Shown: in pieces, positions 1 through 8,500 of the stretch
Layout: each line of letters opens with the position of its first letter
Position numbering within the stretch: the stretch's first letter is position 1
Source: Bacteroidota bacterium
GTDB taxonomy: Bacteria > Bacteroidota > Bacteroidia > Chitinophagales > JADJOU01
DNA: 64,000 nt
Direction: 5' to 3'
Assembly: GCA_016713645.1 (NCBI GenBank)
Contig: JADJOU010000008.1
Coordinates: forward strand, 149,361 to 213,360
Made by a program: the position numbers and the translations under genes
The notes under the pieces: model-generated
Told to the model about the DNA's origin: nothing
Databases searched by the model: none
The model's input: the letters and a program-made list of their open reading frames with translations, nothing else

Positions 1-384
1 AATTCAAGTTTTGAAAACAATCCCAAGTACAAGTATGCGAATCCAGGTATGTATAATGTAAAGTTGATTGCGACGGGTGATTGCGGGATTGATTCTATCT
101 CTAAAAGCATACAGATATTTTCAGCCAATATAAATTCTATGGGAGAAGAGAGCGGTCTTTTATTAAGTCCAAATCCAGCGATAGATATTGTGCGCATAAA
201 ACTCAAAGACAATTCGGGCGAATCTTTAGATTTAGAGCTATCTACGACAGAGGGGAAAATCTTGATGGAAAAGAAATTTGTACAGAGCGATATCATTCAT
301 ATGGAGGCTTATCCCAAAGGAATATACTACCTCAAAGTTAGAGGTGCAAATAGACAATTTGTGGAGAAACTTGTCGTGGAATAG
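1..384 (+). CDS. C-terminal end of a T9SS-secreted protein (PKD fold + type A sorting domain), truncated by the window edge
   Basis: The reading frame is open from the first base, so this is the tail of a larger gene whose start lies outside the window. The first ~35 residues (to about base 114) match the end of a PKD domain: an aromatic pair, then NPGMYNVKLIA and an acidic DCGIDS turn. A short linker leads into a type A T9SS sorting domain of ~75 residues that starts at LLLSPNPAIDIV, has the family's TEGKILMEKKF strand and PKGIYYLKV, and ends in a basic/valine tail (EKLVVE). Family knowledge: such domains direct export across the outer membrane and are cleaved at the cell surface. The role of the mature protein cannot be told from this fragment. 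Confidence 0.8.
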   Translation, partial: NSSFENNPKYKYANPGMYNVKLIATGDCGIDSISKSIQIFSANINSMGEESGLLLSPNPAIDIVRIKLKDNSGESLDLELSTTEGKILMEKKFVQSDIIHMEAYPKGIYYLKVRGANRQFVEKLVVE

Positions 385-493
385 TTATGATTGCAAGTAG
401 ATGATTGACGCGAAAATTTAAAGAATTAGTCAAAAAATTGAATATCAAAAAAAACATAAGTCATTAAGTTTGTACTTTTCAAAATAATTAAAA

Positions 494-1591
494 ATGCAGA
501 ATATATATAACAAGTATGCAAAGCTTTTAACACAATATTGCTTAAAGGTAGAGAAGGGACACAAAGTCTTTATTCGCTCAACCTATTTGGCAGAGCCCTT
601 ATTGCAAGAGGTTCAGCGAGAAGTATTGAATGCGGGCGGAATCCCCGTTTTTGATATTTCATTTGCTGAGAAATCAAAGATATACATCGATCATGCTCAG
701 AAGGAGCAATTGGAATTTTTGGAACCAAATCTCGTGGAGGCGTTTACAAAGTTTGATGCCTTCCTCAGTATTCAAGCACCATTCAATCTCAAAGAGATGA
801 TGCATGTGGACAATGAAAAGCGCAATTTGATGAGTGCAGCGTCAAAGGAAATCAATAAGGCTTATTCGCAGCGCACAGCGGACGGATCGATGCGAAGAAA
901 TTTATGTCTATTCCCCACACAAGCATCGGCGCAAGAAGCGGGAATGAGTTTAAAAGAGTATGAAGAATTTGTTTTTGGAGCATGTCATTTATTTGCAGAA
1001 GATCCAATAAGTGCATGGCAAGAAGTGGGGCGCAACCAACAAAAAGCGACAGACTATTTGAATAAATCCAAGAAGATTCAGTATAAAGGACCCAATATTG
1101 ATATTGAGTTTAGTGTGGAAGGGAGAACTTGGATTAACTCTGATGGCAAGGCGAATATGCCTTCAGGCGAAGTGTTCACGGCACCTGTAGATGATAGTGT
1201 CAATGGGAAAGTGAAGTTTACTTACCCATCTATATACATGGGAAATGAAGTTCACGATGTGGAGCTAGAAGTGAAAAACGGCGAGATCATTTCTTGGAAT
1301 GCCTCTCAGGGGAAGGATTTCCTAGATAAGATATTTGCTATCCCCGGTTCAAGATTTTTTGGTGAAGCAGCTGTAGGGACCAATTACAATATTCAAAAGA
1401 TGACCAAGAATATCTTGTTTGACGAGAAAATTGGTGGAACCATTCATCTAGCAGTAGGGCAAGCCTATATTCAATGTGGGGGAAAAAATGAAAGCACTGT
1501 TCACTGGGATATGATTACAGATATGACACAAGGAGGAGAAATTTGGGCGGATGGAATTATGATTTATCAAAACGGCAAATTTATTATCTAA
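494..1591 (+). CDS. M29-family metallo-aminopeptidase
   Basis: 365 residues, full length for peptidase family M29 (aminopeptidase T/AmpS/PepS), which removes N-terminal residues from peptides in the cytoplasm using a two-metal centre. The expected ligands are visible in order: Glu226 (PSGEVFTAP), Glu291 (FFGEAAVGTN), His318 (GGTIHLAVG) and the His337-x-Asp339 pair (TVHWDM). There is no signal peptide. The gene ends in TAA whose last A is the first base of the next start codon, so it is probably translationally coupled to the GtrA gene. The only promoter-like sequence upstream is a weak TACTTTTC at about 472. Function is confident at family level; substrate preference is unknown. Confidence 0.9.
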   Translation: MQNIYNKYAKLLTQYCLKVEKGHKVFIRSTYLAEPLLQEVQREVLNAGGIPVFDISFAEKSKIYIDHAQKEQLEFLEPNLVEAFTKFDAFLSIQAPFNLKEMMHVDNEKRNLMSAASKEINKAYSQRTADGSMRRNLCLFPTQASAQEAGMSLKEYEEFVFGACHLFAEDPISAWQEVGRNQQKATDYLNKSKKIQYKGPNIDIEFSVEGRTWINSDGKANMPSGEVFTAPVDDSVNGKVKFTYPSIYMGNEVHDVELEVKNGEIISWNASQGKDFLDKIFAIPGSRFFGEAAVGTNYNIQKMTKNILFDEKIGGTIHLAVGQAYIQCGGKNESTVHWDMITDMTQGGEIWADGIMIYQNGKFII

Positions 1592-1992
1592 TGACCTATT
1601 CAAATTTTATCACACAAGAAATTATTGATAAATTCATTCGATTCTTCATCGTCGGAGGAATTAGTTTTGGCATAGACATGGGCACGACGTATATGTGCAA
1701 GGAAAAATTTAAGTTCAATAAGTATATCGCCAATACAACGGGGTTTTTAGTTGGGGCGATCTTTAATTTTTCAGCTAATAAAATTTGGACCTATCAAAAT
1801 ACGGAAATGGAATTGGCTGTGCAATTGGGCAAGTTCCTGACAGTGGCATTGACGGCGCTATTGGTCAATAATATCATCATCTATATTATGACAGACAAGT
1901 TGAAATTCAACTTCTATGTCGCCAAAATTACAGCGGTTACGCTCTTGATGTTTTTCAATTTCATTATGAATTTGAAATTCACTTTTGGGTAA
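1591..1992 (+). CDS. GtrA-like family membrane protein
   Basis: 133 residues with four hydrophobic segments (about residues 15-33, 45-65, 78-98 and 105-128). The opening KFIRFFIVGGISFGIDM and the final NFIMNLKFTFG are hallmarks of the GtrA family, small membrane proteins linked to transfer of lipid-linked sugars to surface polysaccharides. I chose the ATG at 1591 because it overlaps the upstream TAA (TAATG) and begins the conserved region; a longer in-frame reading from 1543 would lie inside the aminopeptidase gene. It converges on rsmG with only 6 bases between stops. The specific polysaccharide cannot be inferred. Confidence 0.85.
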   Translation: MTYSNFITQEIIDKFIRFFIVGGISFGIDMGTTYMCKEKFKFNKYIANTTGFLVGAIFNFSANKIWTYQNTEMELAVQLGKFLTVALTALLVNNIIIYIMTDKLKFNFYVAKITAVTLLMFFNFIMNLKFTFG

Positions 1993-1998
1993 AGGGGA

Positions 1999-2625
1999 TT
2001 ATTTAATCATGGAGATATAGGCGATTACCTTTGTCTCAAAGAATTCTTCTTTGAAGTAATCAGAAAGGGGCTTTACAATCACCTTTCGTTTAGATTCCGC
2101 AATTTCAGCAGATAAATCACCTCCTTTTAAAGTGATTAAGCCATTGTTCAATTTATTGAATTGTATAGGGTGATAGAGATTTTTTGTCCAGCGAATCAAA
2201 TCTGAGAGCGGAGCGACAGCGCGCGATACGACAAAATCATATTGGTCCTTAATTTCCTCAACGCGGATATGTTTCGTCTGAATATTTTTCAAACCAATTG
2301 CAGCAGCGACTTCATCGACTACTTTGAGTTTTTTGGCGATGGAATCGACAGCGAGAATTTCAATCTCGGGAAAGAAAATGGCGAGGGGAATAGCGGGGAA
2401 TCCGCCGCCGGTGCCGAGGTCTAGTATTTTACTGCCATCTTTGAATTGAGCGTATTTGGCAATCGCGAGTGAATGAAGCACGTGTCTTTCATAGATATTA
2501 TCTACATCTTTTCTAGAGATGACATTGATTTTTTCATTCCATTCACCATAGAGAGATTGAAGTTGGTCGAATTGTTGCATTTGAGTATCAGACAATTCGG
2601 GGAAGTATTTTTTAATGATCTCCAT
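1999..2625 (-). CDS. rsmG: 16S rRNA (guanine(527)-N7)-methyltransferase RsmG
   Basis: 208 residues, the normal size for RsmG (GidB), which methylates G527 of 16S rRNA using S-adenosylmethionine. The SAM-binding loop ILDLGTGGGFPAIPLA (about residues 67-82), the upstream NVISRKDVDNIYERHVLHSL and the later VVSRAVAPLSDL are family signatures. Its ATG lies inside the end of folD, overlapping it by 14 bases in another frame, so the two are one transcription unit. Loss of RsmG gives low-level streptomycin resistance in other bacteria (family knowledge). Confidence 0.95.
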   Translation of the reverse strand: MEIIKKYFPELSDTQMQQFDQLQSLYGEWNEKINVISRKDVDNIYERHVLHSLAIAKYAQFKDGSKILDLGTGGGFPAIPLAIFFPEIEILAVDSIAKKLKVVDEVAAAIGLKNIQTKHIRVEEIKDQYDFVVSRAVAPLSDLIRWTKNLYHPIQFNKLNNGLITLKGGDLSAEIAESKRKVIVKPLSDYFKEEFFETKVIAYISMIK

Positions 2626-3496
2626 AATTTCTTTGATAAGCTAGGAGCGTATTTTTGATGAGCATGGCTACGGTCATTGGTCCTACACCGCCTGGCACAG
2701 GTGTGATCGCGCTGCATTTGTTTTTTATGTTTTCAAAATCAGCATCACCGGCAATTCTATAGCCTTTAGGCAGCGTGGCGTCGTCAACACGTGTAATCCC
2801 CACATCGATGACCACTGCGCCCTCTTTGACCATCTCGCTTTTTAAGAAATGGGGAATTCCTAGTGCACAGATGATGATATCAGCTTGTTGAATATAATGT
2901 TCTATGTGGATTGTTTTGCTGTGAACTAAGGTAACAGTGCAATTTCCCGAGGGCTGATTGAGTCCGAGTAAAATGCTGATGGGCTTGCCGACAATATTAC
3001 TTCTGCCGATGACAACAGCATGCTTCCCGCTGGTGGAGATCTTGTATCGCTCGAGAATTTGCAAGATGCCAAAAGGTGTTGCGGGGATATAGCAGGGAAG
3101 TCCCAAGGCCATTCTGCCGAAATTAATCGGCGTGAAACCATCGACATCTTTTTCTGGAGAAATCGCTTGAATGATATTGTTTTCGTTGATATGCTTAGGC
3201 AGGGGCAATTGAACGATGAATCCATCCAATTTTGGGTCCTTGTTTAGCTCATCTATTTTTTGCAGCAATTCAGCCTCTCCTATGGAAGCATCAAATGTAA
3301 ACAAGGAAGATTCGAATCCACATTCGCCGCAAGATTTAATTTTGCTATTGATATAGGTTTTGCTCGCGCCGTTGTCTCCAACGAGTATCGCCGCCAGATG
3401 AGGAGGGCGCTTACCTTTGTCTGTATAGGTCGCGACAACCTGTTTTACTTCTTCTTTGATTGTTTTGGAGAGGGCTATGCCATCGAGGATTTGCAT
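2612..3496 (-). CDS. folD: Bifunctional methylenetetrahydrofolate dehydrogenase/cyclohydrolase FolD
   Basis: 294 residues. FolD interconverts 5,10-methylene-THF, 5,10-methenyl-THF and 10-formyl-THF in one-carbon metabolism. Visible signatures are MQILDGIALSK at the start, the catalytic YINSKIKSCGECG (Tyr and Lys), GFIVQLPLPKHI, the dinucleotide-binding GRSNIVGKPI and the terminal ITPVPGGVGPMTVAMLI. A longer open reading exists to 3613, but the ATG at 3496 starts the conserved family N-terminus and leaves room for a promoter shared with the divergent Rieske gene. It overlaps rsmG by 14 bases. Confidence 0.95.
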   Translation of the reverse strand: MQILDGIALSKTIKEEVKQVVATYTDKGKRPPHLAAILVGDNGASKTYINSKIKSCGECGFESSLFTFDASIGEAELLQKIDELNKDPKLDGFIVQLPLPKHINENNIIQAISPEKDVDGFTPINFGRMALGLPCYIPATPFGILQILERYKISTSGKHAVVIGRSNIVGKPISILLGLNQPSGNCTVTLVHSKTIHIEHYIQQADIIICALGIPHFLKSEMVKEGAVVIDVGITRVDDATLPKGYRIAGDADFENIKNKCSAITPVPGGVGPMTVAMLIKNTLLAYQRNYGDH

Positions 3497-3511
3497 AAAA
3501 TTGGGAAAGTG

Positions 3512-3519
3512 CAAAATTA
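3512..3519 (-). promoter_or_regulatory. Candidate -7 element for folD-rsmG
   Basis: Read on the minus strand this is TAATTTTG, a full match to the Bacteroidota TAnnTTTG box, 15 bases upstream of the folD ATG. No good -33 TTTG at the expected distance was found, so it is only a partial promoter match. Confidence 0.35.
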
Positions 3520-3557
3520 GTGGATTATCCCCGAGAAATTTGTTTTTTCTTTGAGCA

Positions 3558-3866
3558 ATGGGAAAAACGAGAATAGACCGAAAATATTTGCCTGTTGAAG
3601 GAGACACCAGCATTCTCTATATTAAAGACAAAGAGATATGTATCGCGCGCAAAGAGGGAATTTATTACGCAATCGACAATTTATGTCCTCACGCAGGTGC
3701 AAGCTTGGGTATGGGCAAATGCGCGGGAGATTGGATTATCTGCCCCATGCACGATATACGGTTTAATATAAAAACAGGAAAAGGGCAGACTGAGAAATTC
3801 TTTGTAACCTCCTATCCGATACAAGAGATAAATCAGGAGTATTATTTAATTTTAGAGGGAGAATAG
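3558..3866 (+). CDS. Rieske-type [2Fe-2S] ferredoxin
   Basis: 102 residues forming a single Rieske domain. The cluster ligands follow the exact family spacing: Cys43-x-His45 (LCPHAGAS), 16 residues, then Cys62-x-x-His65 (ICPMHDIRF). No signal peptide or membrane segment is visible, so it is a soluble electron carrier of the kind that serves oxygenases or works as a stand-alone ferredoxin. It is divergent from folD with 61 bases between the starts. Its redox partner is not encoded beside it. Family is secure, partner unknown. Confidence 0.85.
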   Translation: MGKTRIDRKYLPVEGDTSILYIKDKEICIARKEGIYYAIDNLCPHAGASLGMGKCAGDWIICPMHDIRFNIKTGKGQTEKFFVTSYPIQEINQEYYLILEGE

Positions 3867-3897
3867 TCAATAGACATGGACTATTGCTAAAATTAGC

Positions 3898-3905
3898 TAT
3901 TTTTG
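3898..3905 (+). promoter_or_regulatory. Candidate -7 element just upstream of the amidinotransferase-like gene
   Basis: TATTTTTG matches TAnnTTTG and ends 6 bases before the ATG at 3912. If used, transcription would begin at or next to the start codon and the mRNA would be leaderless. No clear -33 element is seen. Confidence 0.35.
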
Positions 3906-3911
3906 CGCATT

Positions 3912-5157
3912 ATGCGCCCACGTTTACAAGTATTATCAGAAGTTGCTCCCCTCAAAAAAGTAATCGTCCACTTCCCGGATGATGGAATTGAAATTGTCAC
4001 TCCCAGCAATGCCTTGGAGTTTTTATATGATGATATCGTTTACCTGGATAGAATGCGCAAGGAGCATACCTTATTTTGGAATGTGATTGAGGCCTTTATT
4101 GGTAGAAATAATGTTTACGATACAGAAAACTTATTGTTTGAAGTGTTCGAAAAAAACAAAGTGGCGCGCGTCAATCTCATTGATGAAATCTGCGCACATG
4201 AAAAATTGTGATGATCAAGTGAAACGCCAATTGAGTAAGCTCTTTAATGAAGACTTAGTTTATACCTTATTTACAGGCTGTTTGACAAGAGGCGATCGAC
4301 AGATATTTGCTCCACTACCCAATTATATTTTTACAAGAGATATCGGCGTGATGGTCAATGAGTATGCGATTATTTGCCATGCAGCAAAGCATGCGCGCAC
4401 GCGAGAAAATTTTATTACCAAGTATATTATCTATCATCACCCAGTTTTTAAATCTGTACAAGAAAAGAATAATGAGCGAATCATCGATATGACTTTGGCG
4501 GGAGATGAAATCACGATGGAAGGCGGCGATGTGATGATGTTGGATAAAGACCACTTGATTATTGGTGTGAGTGAGAGGTCTACAGAAAAGGCTTTTCAGT
4601 ATTTGATGGAGAAATTGTTTGAAAAGGATGTCGTTAAGAATGTAATCAAAGTGGATATACCTAAGGAGCGAACATGCATGCATATCGATACATTATTTAC
4701 GCAGATCAGCTCCAATGAATTTGTGGCCTATGAGCCGTATACCTTGATCAATAATGGGAAAATACATATCACCCAATATACCAAGGGCGCGAAGAAGACC
4801 AAGGAGTTTACTAATTTGAAGGATTGTTTGAAGAGCATCAACCCCAAGATGGATTTCATTATCTGTGGAAATGGCGAGACGCCGCATGATGAGCGCGAGC
4901 AATGGACAGATGGCTGCAATCTCGTGGCATTGAAAGATGGCGTGGCGATTGCCTATGAGCGCAATCCAAAGACACAGAATGCCTTCGAAGAGAAGGGCTA
5001 TAAAATAATAGACGGAGAATCTATCGTTTCAGCCTATAAGAATGGAATTTTCCATCCAGATAAGGTTAAGCGCACGATTATTTTCATACCATCTACTGAA
5101 TTATCCAGGGCAAGAGGCGGCCCACACTGTATGACTTTCCCGATTTTGAGGGGGTAA
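3912..5157 (+). CDS. Arginine deiminase/amidinotransferase-superfamily protein, interrupted by a one-base frameshift
   Basis: About 415 residues when the frames are joined. The first frame (from ATG 3912, MRPRLQVLSEVAPLKK) stops at 4211; the rest continues one frame on. Removing one A from the A5 run at 4201-4205 restores a continuous reading (...AHENCDDQVKRQL...). Guanidino-group-modifying signatures lie in the second part: FTRDIGVMVN, GDEITMEGGDVMM, MHIDTLFT and the terminal RGGPHCMTFP with the nucleophilic Cys. Family members hydrolyse or transfer the amidino group of arginine and related compounds. Substrate is uncertain because it lacks arc-operon neighbours. A ρ-independent terminator follows. 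The lesion is more likely a consensus error than a true loss, since every catalytic motif is intact. Confidence 0.75.
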
Positions 5158-5226
5158 TTTATAGTCCAAAACTAATTTATTAATAAACTTAAGAGAAGCT
5201 CAATCTCTAATTAAGAGTGAAATTTT

Positions 5227-5258
5227 AAGCCCGATAATTGATTTTATCGGGCTTTTTT
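5227..5258 (+). terminator. Intrinsic terminator after the amidinotransferase-like gene
   Basis: A perfect 11-bp stem, AAGCCCGATAA (5227-5237) with TTATCGGGCTT (5244-5254), closes a 6-base loop and runs into a T tract ending at 5258. The remainder of the 381-base gap to the next gene holds a promoter at 5332-5363 and an A+T-rich leader; no small gene was seen in it. Confidence 0.85.
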
Positions 5259-5331
5259 ATGACCGAGAATTAGCCAATTACTTTAAAGTTTGTGCATATT
5301 AGCTTAAAAATCAATTAAATTGAAAATTAAA

Positions 5332-5363
5332 TTTGGCAATTTAAATATCAATATGTATCTTTG
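5332..5363 (+). promoter_or_regulatory. Bacteroidota-type promoter of the giant surface-protein gene
   Basis: TTTG (5332-5335), 20 bases, then TATCTTTG (5356-5363): both elements match the phylum consensus with ideal spacing. The predicted transcript would have an untranslated leader of about 170 bases before the ATG at 5539, long enough for leader-based regulation, although no known riboswitch was recognised there. Confidence 0.7.
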
Positions 5364-5538
5364 ATATATATCAACAGTTTAAAAACAGGCCTATTCCATA
5401 ATTTTACGCTTCTCTTTTTTACTTTTTCTTTTACCATTCAAGAGTAAATCTACCTGCGTTATCGATGATGCCCATTTCTATTTTGTGATAGAATAGACAA
5501 TATTGTATACAATCATCTTACACTAAATATTTACTACT

Positions 5539-8500
5539 ATGGTAAAAAATCTACATCACATCGCAGTAATGCTCTTTTTGATTGCGGGAATCAATTTCGC
5601 AGAAGCACAACCTGGGACTCCGTCTTTTATAAGTGCAGCATCAACTGCAACTGGGAATGCATTTCCACTTAACTCTACTACTTCGAATAAAGTACAATGG
5701 ATTTATGCACCAGGGGTATTTTCAACTTCAGGGGGGGGGGCTGGAACACCAGTATCGTCTGGAAATAATATAACGAAAGTGTATATTAGAATTCAAACGG
5801 TTAATACAACCAATAGTTATACTGGGTTCACAATTTCAATGGGACAAAATGTTGGAACTAGCGGATCATACGGCACAGCAACTGCGTCGGGAGTAGCTTT
5901 TAATACAGGCCTAACTTCTGTATATGCGCCTTCAGGGTCAGTTGTGCTAACAGGTGCAACAACTGGGTGTTGGTACGGATTTACATTAACTACACCGTTT
6001 CTATATGATCCAACAAAAGGTTTGGTGATAGAAGTAAAAGCAAATCAAGCGGTCTCAGGAGGTAATAGTGTTAATAATATTTCTACTACAGGAAATATGC
6101 AAAGACTGTATGCAGGCTATTCGGCAACTACTGGTACAATTAATACTGGACTCACTCCTATTGGAATAGATGTCACACCTAACGCTGCATGTACAGCCCC
6201 ACCCACCGCTGGAACAAATGTTATATCTCCTCTAACAGGACTTTGCGCTGGTGGAAATCTATCTTTGAATTTGACAGGAAATTCAACAGGGTCAGGACAA
6301 ACCTATGTTTGGAAGCGATCTTCAACCCTTGGAGGAACTTATACAGCTATCTCGGGTGTATTAACGAGCCCTGCGTTTAATTACAGCCCAAGTGATTCAG
6401 GTTATTATAGATGTACGCTTTTCTGCAGTGGAGACTCATCTACCACAGCAGCGACCAAAGTGAATGTTGTAGCGCCATTTCCGGCGGGCACTTATACCAT
6501 CAACTCGGCGGTTGCAACAGGAGGAACGAATTATCAGACATTTACAGCGGCTGTCAATGCGCTTGCTTGCGGTATCGCAGGTCCAGTGGTATTCAATGTG
6601 GTACCTGGCAGCGGACCTTATAATGAGCAATTTTCAATTCCGAGTTTGATTGGTTCTTCATCGACAAATACCGTTACTTTTAACGGGAATGGAGATACAA
6701 TCACCAGCGCTGGATCAGCTGGATATTGGGGAACTATCGACTTGAATGGCGCAGATTATGTTCGAATTAAGAATTTAAACATTTTTGCAACAGCTGCAAC
6801 CAATGCATTTGGTATTAGAATGGGTGGAGGAGCGGATAATAATATCATTGATTCTTGCAATATTTATGTATTGCCCACTGCTACGGGGTCTACAGTTATT
6901 GGCGTGGTAATCAGCGGATCACCAATACTCTATTCAACAGCAGGGCCTAATGGTAAAAACAATGAGATACGCAATTGTAGTATTAATGGAGGATATATTG
7001 GAGTGTCTTTGTATGGAGAATCAGCAAGTAATATCAATAATCAAAACAATAATGTAAGAAATTGCAGAATCACTGATTACTATATCTACGGAGTCTACAA
7101 TATTTACCAAGGGAATAGCTTTATCTCCAATAATATAATATCAAGGCCTACAAGGACGGGATCTACAACGACCTATGGAGTGATGTTGACAACAGGCTGC
7201 TCTAACATTACGGTTGAGAGAAATAGAATTCGAAATTTATTTACTTCATTCCCTGCATCAACATCCACATGCTATCCGTTCTACTGCATTCTTACAACTG
7301 CAGGTGCTGGAAATGAAAATAGATTTATCAACAATGTCATTTCAGATATTGTGCATGCAGGACCTATCTATGCAATTTATTTATCTTCTGGCAATTTTAT
7401 AAAAGCCTATAATAATACCATTGTATTGGATGATGCAACTGCCACAACAACTTCTCCTACTTATGGAATCTATTCTGCGTCAACCACTGCAGCAAATTTA
7501 GATTTTAGAAACAATTCAATACATATTTCTAGAGGTGGAGCTGGAACTAAAGCATGTGTATATTATCGGTCAGCTTTGATAACGTCAGATAATAATAACT
7601 TGTATATGGCAAGTACTGCAGGTACAAATAATATTGGGGATAATTCTACTTTATATTCATCACTCGCAACATGGCAAACGGCGAATGGCGGTACTTGGGA
7701 TGCAAACAGTGTGAGCGCTAATCCATTATACAGCAATGCTGCTGTTTATAATTATATTCCTACTACAACAGCTTTGAATAATGCAGCAGCTTCTATTCCA
7801 AGTCTCGTGAGCATTGATATTGATAGTGTGGTGAGAAGTGTGACTCCGGATATTGGAGCGCATGAATTCACAGTAGGTACTTTGGATGCGAAGATTGATT
7901 GGGTAAGTCCTATGGGAGCCCAAACGGCTGGCAATAAGAATGTGCGCGCGAAAATCACCAATATGTCTGTAGATCCTATTACAAGTTTAGTTGTCAACTA
8001 TACAGATGGAACAAATGTCTATACGGATACTTTACCGTCAGTAGCTATGTTAACAGGCGATACGCTTATAGTGAATTTTACAAATTTATACAATTTGACG
8101 ACTGCAGTAAGTTTGCGCGGATTTATTACTTCAGTGAATGGCATGTCGGATTTTGTAAGAGGAAATGATACATCGGCATGGCAAAATGTATGTATTGCCA
8201 TGGCAGCAGGTACGTATACAATCAATTCAGCATTGCCTGATACGGGTTCTAATTTTTCTACTTTCAATAATGCAGTGACAGCTATGTCATGCGGAATAGT
8301 TGGTCCAGTGATATTTAATGTTGCACCTGGTAGCGGACCGTATGCAGAGCAAGTAGATATTCCCGCTATACCGGGAAGTTCTTCCGTCAATACAGTGACC
8401 ATAAATGGAAATAACAATGAATTGATTTTTGCAGGGGGAAATGGATCAAATTTTGCAACATTAAACTTGAATGGAACTAGGCATTTGAGAATTAATAATT

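Noticed and set aside
4200..4215. Programmed frameshift in the amidinotransferase-like gene
   Set aside because: No slippery heptamer, pseudoknot or internal Shine-Dalgarno; many other genes in the window have the same kind of homopolymer lesion.
7726..8417. Minus-strand open frames inside the giant surface gene
   Set aside because: They mirror the Thr/Gly/Asn-rich coding strand and have no start context or domain.
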